A DNA stretch of 64,000 nucleotides, from NCBI RefSeq assembly GCF_047948215.1, contig NC_134465.1:41515946-41579945 (forward strand), given 5' to 3'. Shown in pieces: positions 1 through 9,280 of this stretch (position 1 is its first letter; each line of letters begins with the position of its first letter). The notes beneath the pieces were generated by a model. The model was not told where the DNA came from. It did no database searches and worked only from the letters and a program-made list of their open reading frames with translations. The stretch is from Lycorma delicatula (taxonomy: Eukaryota; Arthropoda; Insecta; Hemiptera; Fulgoridae). The position numbers were made by a program, and so were the translations under genes.

Positions 1-51
1 ATTTTACCTTTAAAAATGATAAAATAGCTGCCATTTAATGGGTCGGTAATT

Positions 52-515
52 TAATAGCCCGCTGAGTTTGTCTACCGGTTAATCCGTCGTCGCAAATCAG
101 CTGTTTAACAGCTGATTTTCAAAGTCGAAGGTTGCTGAGACTTAAATCCTAGTAATAAAATATGGTCGCTTTTATACAAATTTGAATGCCAGGACAGTGG
201 ATACCGGTGTACTTTGTTAGTCGAGGTTCAATTAACCACAAATCTCAGGAACGGTCGGCCTGAGTCTGTACAAGACTACGCCTCATTTACATGACATACA
301 TATTATTCTCATTTTATCGGGCTGTGTAGTTTGGGATTTATACGGATTTGAATACTAGATCGTGGACACCGGTATTCTTTGATGGGTGGGTTTCAATTAA
401 CCAAACATCTGAGGAATGGTCGACCTGAGACTGTACAAGACTATACGTAATTTAAATTTATACATCATCCTCTGAAGTAATACCTTACGGTAGTTCCGGA
501 GGCTAAAAAGAAAAA
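52..515 (+). repeat. Two fused copies of a tRNA-derived SINE (SINE-1)
   Basis: The first copy (about 52-335) has a degenerate tRNA-like head and the usual body. A second body (about 336-515) follows without a head and ends in the family tail, CATCCTCTGAAGTAATA, then GGAGGCTAAAAAG and an A-rich stretch. Better copies at 25302, 43317 and 52042 define the consensus. Either one copy inserted into another or unequal exchange joined two. The boundaries are approximate. Confidence 0.75.
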
Positions 516-539
516 AAGAAAAAAGAGATAGGGTTTAAA

Positions 540-955
540 AACCTGAAGAAAAGCTGCCAGATGAATCAATGGAATGTAGAGAAGCTCGAAGAAGAGGAGG
601 TAAATAAAATTTCTGAGAAGGACATCGCAAGAGGTCTGAATAAAAATAAAAAGATAAATGGGAGAATGTTAAAAAGGAAATTCTAAAATCAGGCTGAAGA
701 GAACTGGTAGAAACTCTTGGATATATTGCAGCTGATGGATGAGCGTAAAAAGTATAAGAATGCTAGTGATGAAAAAGGTAATAGCTTTGATATTGGAGGG
801 ACAGGTAGGTGGGAAAAATTGTGCAGGCAAGACAACGTTTGGTATATGTAAAACAAATTGTTAGGGAAGTAGGATGTAGGGGATATACCGAAATGAAACG
901 ACTGACACTAGGTAGGGAATCTTGGAGATCTGCATCAAACCAGTCAAATAACTGA
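540..955 (+). mobile_element. Degenerate non-LTR retrotransposon (LINE-A) fragment
   Basis: From about 780 to 955 the sequence matches the C-terminal coding end of the LINE family seen at 14391, 21280, 34505 and 49802, ending in the conserved CAAACCAGTCAAAT-ACTGA terminus. From 580 to 720 a frame-shifted stretch reads like the segment just before the RT palm (NG.NVKKEILKSG.RELVETL), so most of the RT has been deleted internally. Many stops and frameshifts make it non-functional. The assignment of 780-955 is firm and that of 540-780 is tentative. Confidence 0.6.
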
Positions 956-1247
956 AAAATTTATATATATATTAAAAATTTCGGTTATTGCTTTATTTTC
1001 TGAGCATTTTGACCTCCTAAATTTAAAAAAATAAATAAATATTATCACACAAGTAATTTTATATTTAATAAAAAAAAAATCATTAAATCAATAACTTCAA
1101 AATTAATCCTATTCATGTTGTTTTAAAATATTTCGATGAAAAAATAAATGCAACTTGAATATTTTTGGTTGATATTTTGCGACACAATCGTACGTCGTGA
1201 AAAGAATTCATAATTTTGGTTTCTGTTTATCAATAAAAACGTATTAA
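956..1247. other. AT-rich spacer, nothing recognised
   Basis: The sequence is AT-rich with A and T runs. I see no coding signal or repeat shared with the rest of the window. The last two bases (TA, 1246-1247) are the target site of the mariner that follows. Confidence 0.5.
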
Positions 1248-2344
1248 GAGGGTTATTTTTTTTCAAGGTCCGATTGGTCACGAAATTAAAACCACAGTGA
1301 AAATAAAAAAAAGTTTATTTGTAATTAATTTGGGTGATCAAACACTGCCCAACGAAAACGCTTACGTAAGTAGCTTCTTTGTTACAGCTGTAGTGTGCGG
1401 TCGAGCATTGTCATGGAGAAAGACAATGCCTGATGACAACATTCCTCTCCGCTTATTCTGAATTGCCCTTCGTAGACGTTGAAGAGTCACACAGTATGAG
1501 GCTGCACTGATGATCGTGCCACGTTCCATGAATTCCACCAAGGGAACTCCATTCCGGTCTTAGAACACAGTAGCCATACACTTTCTGTAGGAGAAGGTTC
1601 GCTTGAACTTCTTTGGTTTACTGGGAGAATAAGACTGCATCCACTGTTTGGATTGTTCTTTTGTTTTTTCGGTTTCGAAATGGACCCGTGTTTCGTCCCC
1701 TGTGACAATTTTGTTCAAAAAATCTTCTCCTTCATTGTGGTAGCGCTGGAGAAATGTTAGGGAGGCGTCCATTCTCATTGTTTTGTGATGGTCGGACAGC
1801 ATCTTGGGAACCCATCTCGCACACAGTTTGCGGTACTGAAGTCTCTCAGTCACAATGATGTAGAGAGCTGATCTTCGAATTTCAGGAAACGAATCACTCA
1901 ATACAGAAATTGTGAACAGACAATTTTCTCGAATTGCCTCATCCTTTCGCTCAACGGTTGACATCGGTTGACACTCGCTTCCTTCCCTGACCGCCTGCAT
2001 CATGAACATCTGTACGTCCTGCTTTAAAGTTCCTGTACCATTGTCGCAGTTTGATGTCACTCATTGAAGTTTCACCGTACACATTACTCATTCGTCGATG
2101 AATTTCAGCCGGATTACACTCCTCAGCCTAAATAAATCGAATTACCGCACGCACTTCAAACTTGGCGGGAGATGCTACTGTTGTAGACATGTTTACGTGC
2201 TAGCTGCGTGTTCAGAACTAAATGAAGTGACGCGGCGTGATTGAAGGCCATACTAGAGACGCTGCGCAACAAATATGGTTCATCCGATTTTTGCACGGGT
2301 TTTTATTTCGCGACCGATCGGACCATGAAAATAAATAACCCTCG
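1248..2344 (-). mobile_element. Mariner element with internal deletion
   Basis: The terminal inverted repeats start AGAGGGTTATTTTTTTTCAA (left) and, read inward, CGAGGGTTATTTATTTTCAT (right). They stay similar for about 45 bp through GGTCACGAAATTAAAACC. TA dinucleotides flank both ends (1246-1247 and 2345-2346). The length of 1097 bp is about 200 bp below a usual mariner because the 3' end of the transposase, including the third catalytic Asp block, is missing. A mosaic fragment of the same family starts at 26073. Confidence 0.9.
1365..2190 (-). pseudogene. Broken mariner transposase
   Basis: Mariner transposases cut and paste their own element at TA sites with a DD34D catalytic core. The probable start is the ATG complementary to 2188-2190 (MSTTVASPAKFEVRAVIRF). 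It is followed by an N-terminal helix-turn-helix region (AEIHRRMSNVYGET, RQWYRNFKAGRTDVHD) with stops and a frameshift. The longest open piece, 1560-2060, carries KLCARWVPKMLSDHHK and the first catalytic Asp in VTGDET. The expected W after GDET is R. The second Asp block HDNARPHT is readable near 1400, in another frame. The reading then jumps to FDHP and ends, so the SPDLAPSD block is deleted. Family assignment is secure; the protein cannot be made whole. Confidence 0.88.
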
Positions 2345-2346
2345 TA

Positions 2347-2780
2347 TTTATCATAAACATGCAAATAAACAGATCTTAAAATTATTGAGTTAAAAAGGTT
2401 TTGTGACTAACTTGACCGGGGCCAGTCAAGTCGTGCAATTCATTGCCGGCATACTATTCTTTATACACTGCCATTAATTTTACTTTACGTTTTACATTTA
2501 TATAAGCGGATTTACATTATTTTTTTCGGTCAATTGGATCAAACCTTCCGGTAAGTCGAAAGATGTCCTTTAACTTTTCGTTTTTGGGCTGCCTACGATT
2601 TTATTAACTTTTTTAATTTTATTACACTCTTTCTAATTTACTTAATCATATCATAAATAATGAAAGTAGAAAACGAGCAAATGTATGTAGTATTGAAAAA
2701 AAAAATATTTCAAAGATGAAATGTTAAAGAAATAAAATTTAACGAATGTTCTACTTCAAAATTAACTAGAGGAGATTTCA
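2347..2780. other. AT-rich spacer, nothing recognised
   Basis: No coding signal, tRNA-like box or shared repeat was seen. The segment ends at the TA (2781-2782) that flanks the long-TIR transposon. Confidence 0.5.
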
Positions 2781-3041
2781 TACAGGTGACCATCGAAGAA
2801 ACAGAAAATCTTTCACAGGACATGTTTTACTGGTGAAAATAATGAAAAATATTCATGTAAACAGAGGTCTGAAAATGCTTTGTTTTCCAGTTACGGCTAG
2901 CGAATTATTTCGCACGGATTTCAGCTGTTCTAATAAAAATAGGCGCTACTGTTATTTTAGAGATCTAAACAAAGAATAAAGTGGTTTCTTATGTAATCTA
3001 AGCTGGGAAATTGGATAAAACAGGTCATAGAAATGTATCTA

Positions 3042-4357
3042 CGAGATGTGTGAGAAAATTAATGAGATTGGTAACACTGCGAGCTATCTGGCAACGCTAT
3101 GTCTACCGGTCTGTGCTAGACCGGTTTGTTTATCCCTTCCACAGTCTCAGTACGAGTTTCAACTCCGTTCAGCCAACACATTATTTTTGACAGTGCCATC
3201 AGTGAAATTGTGTTTTTGTTATGTGTTACGAAAATGGAGCATCGGAGACTTGATTGCACAACGTCGCTCTAAATAGAGCGACGTTGTGCAATCAAGTCTT
3301 GTGTTAAACTTGAGGAATCCGCGAGAGTGACCTTTGAAAAGTTGAAACAGGCCTATAGGGAACATCGCACACGTTTTCCGCCGGCACAAATATTTTTTGG
3401 AAGGCCGAGAACACGTTGAAGATCAACCTCGCTCAAGGAGATCTTCAACTTCAAAATCTTACGAAAACGTTGAGCGTGTGAGGGTTCTTGTGAGAACAGA
3501 CCGTCGTTTAACAATAAGGATGATGAGTGAACAGTGAAATTTAAACGCTTTCACCGTACATCAAATTTTGACAGACGATTTGGACATGCGAAAGGTTTGT
3601 GCGAAATTGGTGACGAAAAACCTCACAACAGAACCGTACGGCAATCGAAGAAACGTTTGCGTTGATCTTCTTGAGAAGATTGACAATGATCAAGAATCCT
3701 TCAATCGTGTGATCACAGGTGATGAATCCTGGATATCTGAGAACGATCCTGAAACAAAGCGGCAAAGCGAAGAGTGGCACACTCCGTCATCTCCTCGACC
3801 GAAAAAATGTCGAATGAGCAAATCAAAGATCAAAACCTTACCGATTTGCTTTTTTGACAGTAGGGTTATCGTGCATAAAGAATTTGTTCCTCCAGGACAA
3901 ACTGTCAACCAAGTGTTTTACAAAGGTGTCCTTGAAAGGCTCAGGAAAAGAGTGATTCGCGTGAGACCAGACATTGCAGACAAGTGGATGGTTCATTATG
4001 TCACACGGTCATTTCCATCAGGGAATGTTTGACCTCAAAACGCATTCCTTCGGTTCCTTAACCCCCCTATCCACCTGATTTGAGTCCTTGTAACTTTTTC
4101 CTTTTCCCGAAATTGAAATATGTCTTAAAGGACGTCATTTTGGAACTCTGGAAAACATTCAAAAGACTGTGACCGACCGGTTAAAAGCCCTACCAGTTGA
4201 AGCCTTCTAGCGCTGCTACCAGGAGTGGGAACACCGACTCCGCCGGTGTGTAGCTGCCCAAGGGAACTACTTTGATGGGGGATAATATTTTTGTTTGAAA
4301 AAAATAAAAACTTTGGTAAGTAAAAAGTCAGTCTCATTACTTTTCTCACACACCTCG
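3042..4357 (+). mobile_element. Mariner nested in the long-TIR transposon
   Basis: The inverted ends are CGAGATGTGTGAGAAAATTA and CGAGGTGTGTGAGAAAAGTA, flanked by TA at 3040-3041 and 4358-4359. At 1316 bp it has the usual mariner length. The closest relative in the window is 53936-55241, with near-identical protein stretches such as VPPGQTVNQVFYKGVLERL. A 25-bp perfect inverted duplication at 3246-3299 breaks the beginning of the transposase. Confidence 0.92.
3234..4285 (+). pseudogene. Broken mariner transposase
   Basis: The ATG at 3234 begins MEHR. After 12 codons an in-frame TAA (3270-3272), created by the inverted duplication, ends translation. Downstream fragments are in shifting frames: the helix-turn-helix region (KLEESARVTFEKLKQAY), the RV.ILVR.DRRLTIRMMSE region, and an open stretch at 3568-4032. 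That stretch holds DDLDMRKVCAKLV, the first catalytic Asp in VITGDESW and VPPGQTVNQVFYKG. The second Asp block (HRDNAPCH in the 53936 relative) is replaced by VHYVTRS through a small deletion. The tail ends AQGNYFDGG with TAA at 4283-4285. This is a dead copy of the same family as 53936-55241. Confidence 0.88.
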
Positions 4358-4879
4358 TACAATAGTTTTTTAAAACATCCAACGTAAAACAAAATTCGGT
4401 GTCAAAAACAAGTTTTTTTTTTAGGTTTGTAGAGTATTAGCTTTGTTAAATGACTAATAAATACGGAAGAATTAGAAACAAAACCTGTCGAGAATTTAAT
4501 TCTGAGAAAATTAAAGTAAATACAGCCAATAAAAAGTAAATCAAAACTTGTTTAAATCGGTTTTTTATTGAAGCAAAACTGACTAAATATAGATATAAAA
4601 TCGTCTTATTCTTTCTGTACCTAATAAACATTATTTTTAATATACCAGAAATAAATTAATAAAATACATGAAATGATAAATGGTAACGGAATAGCAAACC
4701 TCGATTACAGTAATCGTTCGAAATTCCCTTCTTCAAAATGTACACAGCACTCTGCCCGACATAAAATATTTCAGATGGTTTTCCGTATCATCTCAGGATA
4801 GTTTCGAATAAATTAAAGAGCATTTCGTATTTTAATGAGTAACTATTCTTTAGTATTAACTTTTTGTCGAGATACTATA

Positions 4880-5560
4880 GTTTTCGTATGGTCCCAAATG
4901 AAGTAATCTAGTGGCGTAGTCTGATGATCGTGGTGGTCAATCGACTGGTCATCCACGTCCAAGCATTCAAGTGATTTTTACCTACTAAAGAAAAATATGG
5001 CGTGCTGGAAAATCATTTGCAATCCAGTTTGTAAAGATACATCCTCCAAAATAACCGGAAAATTAGTTTTCAAGAAACGAACGTACGCATCTCCCGTAAA
5101 GTTTTCATTGAAATCGAACGATCCCAAAATTTTATCATAAATAATGCCACACCAAACATTAATGTGAAATCTACATTGGAAGCTAGTTTCCACAATACCG
5201 TATGGATTGTCTTCGTTCCATAAATGAATACTTTTAGAATTTAAAACTCCGTTTTTCGTAAAAGTAACTTCATCAGCAAATAAAATTGAATTTACATTAT
5301 CGGCTTCTCTAGAAACCAAAGACAGAACCACTGAGGGTAATCTGTTAGCCGCAAATTTTGAACCTTCTGCAGACGGAAAAAATAAAAATTTCTTTCCGTA
5401 GGATGCGCCACACTTTGTTTTTTTTTTGACAAACCAGTGCGACATGAAATTCGCCTTCTACTAGTGCCTAGGCTACATTGAATACGCTGAATCACACGAT
5501 TATTTATTTGGCGTTCAACAGAAAACGAACGCGTTGGAAATGACCCTTTGTTCGTAAATA
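4880..5560 (-). pseudogene. Transposase of the long-TIR transposon, broken
   Basis: The N-terminal helix-turn-helix part is read near 5400-5495 (VIQRIQ.S.GTSRRRISCRTGLS), a typical DNA-binding segment of IS630/Tc1/mariner-type transposases. The catalytic part is open at 4978-5445 in another frame. It holds the first Asp in LFADEVTF, then NVWCGIIYDKILGSF and the strand leading to the second Asp. The related copy at 30790-31680 reads FQQDDETPHFSL there. Here about 11 nt are missing and the product reads FQHAIFF, so the second catalytic Asp is gone. The third block (PPRSSD..TPLDYFIW) is frame-shifted near 4900-4950. Superfamily assignment is from these motifs; the exact DDE/D spacing class was not determined. 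Confidence 0.78.
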
Positions 5561-5564
5561 CTGA

Positions 5565-6035
5565 TACACCGAAGAATGATTATTAAGGTACACAAAGAAT
5601 AGTACAACTTTCTGTCTATTTTTTGGCTGTTTTGCTTCAATAAAAAACTGATTTTTTTCTCTACAAGTTTTGTTAGTAAATATTCTGCATTTAACAAAGT
5701 TATTTTACGACAATCCTTAAAAAAATTTTCGATATCGAATATTGTGTTTTACGTCGGATATCTTAAAGACTACTGAAGTTACAGTTGTGGTATCAGTATT
5801 ATTCTATTTCCCAGCTTAAAATACATGACGAACCACCAAATTTACTTCTAAATTTTGATCCCAAAAATTACAGTAGGGCTTCGTTTTATTAGAAGAGTTG
5901 AAATCAGTGCGAAATCTTTCGCTAGTCGTAACTCGAAAATAAAGCGTTTTCAGTACTACGTTTATATGAACTTTTTTCATTATTTACGCCAGTAGAACAT
6001 GTCTTGAAAATTTCTTTCTTTCTTCGTGGGATCTG
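5565..6035 (-). repeat. Right terminal inverted repeat of the long-TIR transposon
   Basis: This is an inverse match to the left arm, from ATTATTAAGGTACACAAAG near 5580 to the CAG terminus at 6035. The transposase 5' end abuts it on the inside, so the arm probably supplies the promoter and 5' leader. Confidence 0.8.
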
Positions 6036-6172
6036 TATAATTATTTTCTGTTTCTCATTACGATTTAAAATGATTTGTCAGAATTCTGCACTTTCTATTT
6101 AAAATTTCGGAGTTGGTCAATCTCTGTTGCGGTGATAGGGTACCGGCGTTGCGGCAAATCAGCTCGTTAAAT

Positions 6173-6231
<59 letters not shown>

Positions 6232-6392
6232 AATAATAATAAATGAATTGCTTCTGAGGCTGAAAATAGAGGAAAGGGGTTGCAAAATATATTTTTTAAG
6301 TCACTCGTGGCAGGAAGCATGTGAATTATTAAATAAACGGCCTTGGTTTGTGTTGTATGAATTTATTCTACAATTAAATGTTATGTGAAAAA

Positions 6393-6445
<53 letters not shown>

Positions 6446-7015
6446 TGAATTAATAATATTGTGAAATAGCAAACAAAATCGGGTGAAGTAAAAAAATTAG
6501 AAGGGAATTAATTAAATATTAATTTTATTCCAACTATCGTATAAGAAAAGTATCTATTACGTCATAATAGGACTGTCTAAAATACGAGTAACACAACGTG
6601 TTTTGTTTGAATGTGTGTGTGTCTGCGCGCGCGCGCGTGTGTGTGTGTGTGTAGAATAGTTATTAATGAATAAAAAAACAATAGATGAAACCTGCCTAGC
6701 CTAAGTTATGTATTCAACAAAAAACCCACATACCATGGTAATTAGGTTAGTGTGAATTATTTCATAAGTAAATTATTTACATTATTAACAATTAAATTGT
6801 TATTATAACGATCCATTGTAAAAAAAAAATCACTTTTATTAATCGGGGTATATCTTTACTGATAAGTCTGAACCTAAAAATTCGATTCATTATTAATCAA
6901 GAATTATATTTTATTTCCCCATCATGTTTTACTTATTCAACAAAATTCTATTATATTATTACATTATTTTTTCGAACTCGTTATGAAATAAATAAAAACA
7001 CTGTGTTTATTTAAA
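6036..7015. other. AT-rich region with several microsatellites
   Basis: It contains an ATT/AAT repeat (about 6174-6243), a TA repeat (about 6393-6439) and a mixed GT/GC repeat (about 6615-6653). The long Leu or Asn runs in translated frames here come from the ATT repeat and are not protein. No gene was seen. Confidence 0.7.
6174..6243. repeat. (ATT)n followed by (AAT)n microsatellite
   Basis: About 18 ATT units change to AAT units, with AATTCATT on the left and AATGAATT on the right, so the whole locus is a near-perfect inverted repeat. Confidence 0.95.
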
Positions 7016-7870
7016 AACCTGACAACACAGTTGTAAGACATTCCCGTCACGCAGCTAAAGCCGCGATACGAGAAATTCTTTACAAGTGTGGGTTGTTTCT
7101 TTTGCACACTCAACTTAATCTAAAAAAATTAATATTTTATTTAAATATAGTATTTTTTTCTTTTATTTAATCAGTGATTCTAAGTAAAGTGCGCGCGCCC
7201 TCATACCGTATTTAATTAGCGCAAGTGTGGCGGTACTAGCGGCGACGGTCGGTACTTACTAAACTATGTAATTTCACAGCTTATATCTAATAAATTACGT
7301 GTGTACGGTCGAACTGGTGTAGCCGCGAGGTTAATGCACCAGGTACCTAGTCGACTTACTGGATGATCGAATTCGGGATCCGGCCAGACCGAATTTCTTT
7401 TTTACACTTTAAATATTATTCATTTATTTAATTCTACCGCTCACCTGTGACTTTACAACATGGCAGCCGTCTACAACACCATTTTTTGGGGTGATTATGA
7501 TAAGTTTTTTTTTACAAATATTATTCTTTAAAAAAAAATATAACCTTACCTAAGAAAAATATAACCTTAATCAGGCGAGATCTCGAGATATTGAGGGTGA
7601 CCTTATTCTACATCTTCACCCCCTTGACCTTTTAAGTTGAAAATGTAACGGCATTAATGTCCTATATATAAAAGTAATCTTACGAGTTTAGTCAAAATCG
7701 GTCCAGTAGTTTTGAAGATATAAAGTGATTTAGAGCCCGACATCGAACACACACTCGTACATACGAACATTAACATCTGGGAAATTTCCATCCGGTTCTT
7801 TCTGTTCCTTAGGTGTCAAAACGTAAAATTCGTGGAAACTGCATATGTCCAAATCGGACCGATTACAATA

Positions 7871-9210
7871 GAGAGTTATCATAAAAGAATGGTGCGGTTT
7901 TGAACATGATTTAAATTAAAACAGAATTACTTACAGTTAATGTTTTTTTTTATTTTTCAAATTTGTCGTCTCAAACATTTTTTTACATAATTATTAAATT
8001 TTAATATGTGCGCCCTTAGTCGCTCGACAAATGTCCAAACGATACTCAACTTCTCTCCAAACATTAGTTAACATTTCTTCGTTAATGGTTGTCATTGCTT
8101 CATTAATCCTGTTTTTTAAGCGGTTTAGGTCGCGAATTTTTTGTGTATAAACAACGCTTTTGATGTACTCCCAAAAGAAAAAATTGCAAGGTGTCAGGTC
8201 TGGACTCCTTGGAGGCCAAAGTACGGGTCCTTGCTGGGCCTATCCATCGATCTCCAAATTTTTCGTTCAAGCGTCCGCAACCGATGTATTGAAGTGCGGA
8301 GGAGCACCACCTTGTTGGAAATGAAGTTGATGAATGTTTTCGAGTTCATACGGCTGAGCAAAGCAATAATCGGTTAACATGTCAAGATACGCAACTCCAT
8401 TAATTGTTTTTTCAGCAAAGAAGAAAGGCCCTATTACGCGATTTTTCATCACACCACACCAAACATTAACTTTAGGCGAATCGCGTTTTTTCTCAATAAT
8501 TGCGTGTGGGTTTCCAGAGCCCCATATTCGTGAAACGTGTCTGTTAACGCATCCATTCACATGGAATGTAGCTTCGTCTGTAAAAATTATATCATCTAAA
8601 AATGATTCGTTTTCACTTATTCTGTCCAACATTTCAATAGCGAAATTGTAACGTTTTACACCATCATCAGGTTTCAATTCTTGCAGTATCTGGATTTTAT
8701 AAGCGTGTAATTTCAGTTTTTTACGTAAAACTTTGTGAACTGTTGATTTTGGAATACCTAATTCGACGCTTCGACGGGGGATGGACTTCCCAGGACTTCT
8801 AATTGCCGATTGTCTAATTAGTTCAACCGTTTCGTCTCGTACACTTGGTCTGCCGGTTGATTTCTGTTTCTTAACCGATCCGGTTTCTTCGAATCGTTAG
8901 AACCGACGTGTTATGTTATTTTTGTGTGGTGGATCTCTTCCGAATTCACGTCGAAACGCACGTTGAACTAAAATTACGGATTTTAATTCAGCCACCAATA
9001 AAACACACTTTGCTTTGTCTTTATCCGAGAACAAAGTAACTCGCTAAACTCACCGCAACAACAATAGAAGAACTGACGTTGTGGTTACAACTGCTGATAA
9101 ACAAACTTTTGGGTTGGAGGCTTTCAGGGATACCAATGTAACATCTAGAAATTTCCCTAAAATCTTCCTATGAATTACTGAAACCGCACCATTCTTTTAT
9201 GATATCCCTG
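7871..9210 (-). mobile_element. DUF4817-type Tc1/mariner-superfamily transposon
   Basis: The inverted termini share TATCATAAAAGAATGGTGCG and TA flanks both sides (7869-7870 and 9211-9212). The R1 copy at 24002 has the unoccupied site (GATTACAATAATTTCCCTTCT near 25139-25160), which fixes the insertion boundaries to the base. The 1340-bp length fits a single transposase gene with short flanks. Confidence 0.92.
7994..9048 (-). pseudogene. DUF4817-type transposase, broken
   Basis: The domains run in the usual order. An N-terminal helix-turn-helix (VQRAFRREFGRDPPHKNNI) comes first, with an internal TAA after TRRF. Next is a second helix-turn-helix (STGRPSVRDETVELIRQSA, RSVELGIPKSTVHKVLRKKL). The catalytic core is open from 8677 to 8267: first Asp in IFTDEATFHVNG, then NVWCGV and GPFFFAE. 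The second block reads QQGGAPPHF where the family has QQDGAPPHF, so the catalytic Asp has become Gly. After a frameshift near 8270 come WPPRSPDLTPCNFFFW and a C-terminal ATKGAHIKI ending at TAA (7994-7996). In the third block N stands where D is usual. No clear ATG is present in frame, since a stop lies just upstream. About 350 codons is the normal length. Confidence 0.85.
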
Positions 9211-9280
9211 TATTTTCCCTTCTAGAGCTATAGTGCTGTCTTGAAGGGAAAGTAAAAATCTATGCAAGTAATTTTTAACA

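Larger units (their letters stand above)
2783..4640 (+). repeat. Left terminal inverted repeat, split by mariner
   Basis: The outer part (2783-3041) and inner part (4358-4640) together form one arm. Landmarks shared with the right arm in inverse orientation include GACATGTTYTACTGGYG, AAGCTGGGAAAT, CGACGTAAAAC beyond the mariner, and TTTTGCTTCAATAAAAAAC. The mariner lies between AAGCTGGGAAAT and CGACGTAAAAC. Confidence 0.8.
2783..6035 (-). mobile_element. Long-TIR Tc1/mariner-superfamily transposon, interrupted by a mariner
   Basis: Both ends read CAG inward (CAGGTGACC left, CAGATCCCAC right) and are flanked by TA (2781-2782 and 6036-6037). The arms are inverted copies of each other for roughly 450-550 bp, much longer than in classical mariner. 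A broken transposase lies between them on the minus strand. A separate mariner (3042-4357) sits inside the left arm; without it the element would be about 1.94 kb. Related arms or transposase pieces occur at 11760-12780, 19953-20090, 26938-27728, 27769-27925, 30160-31680 and 57700-58240. Confidence 0.8.
7016..9280 (+). repeat. Composite repeat R1, copy 1, interrupted by a transposon
   Basis: The R1 parts are 7016-7870 and 9211-about 9280. Other copies are 24002-25215 (plus), 51330-52490 (minus) and 15830-16325 (minus, partial). Shared landmarks are the GACAACACAGTTGT end, CGCAT/CATACCGTATTTAATT, TGTAGCCGCGAGG followed by a tRNA-like B box, GAGGGTGACCTT, AAAATCGGTCCAGTAGTT, and CCATCCGGTT. No reading frame is conserved among the copies, so it is probably non-autonomous, of unknown class. 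Confidence 0.75.

Noticed and set aside
6113..6388. Leu-rich open frame that looks like a membrane protein
   Set aside because: The Leu and Asn runs are translations of the ATT microsatellite.
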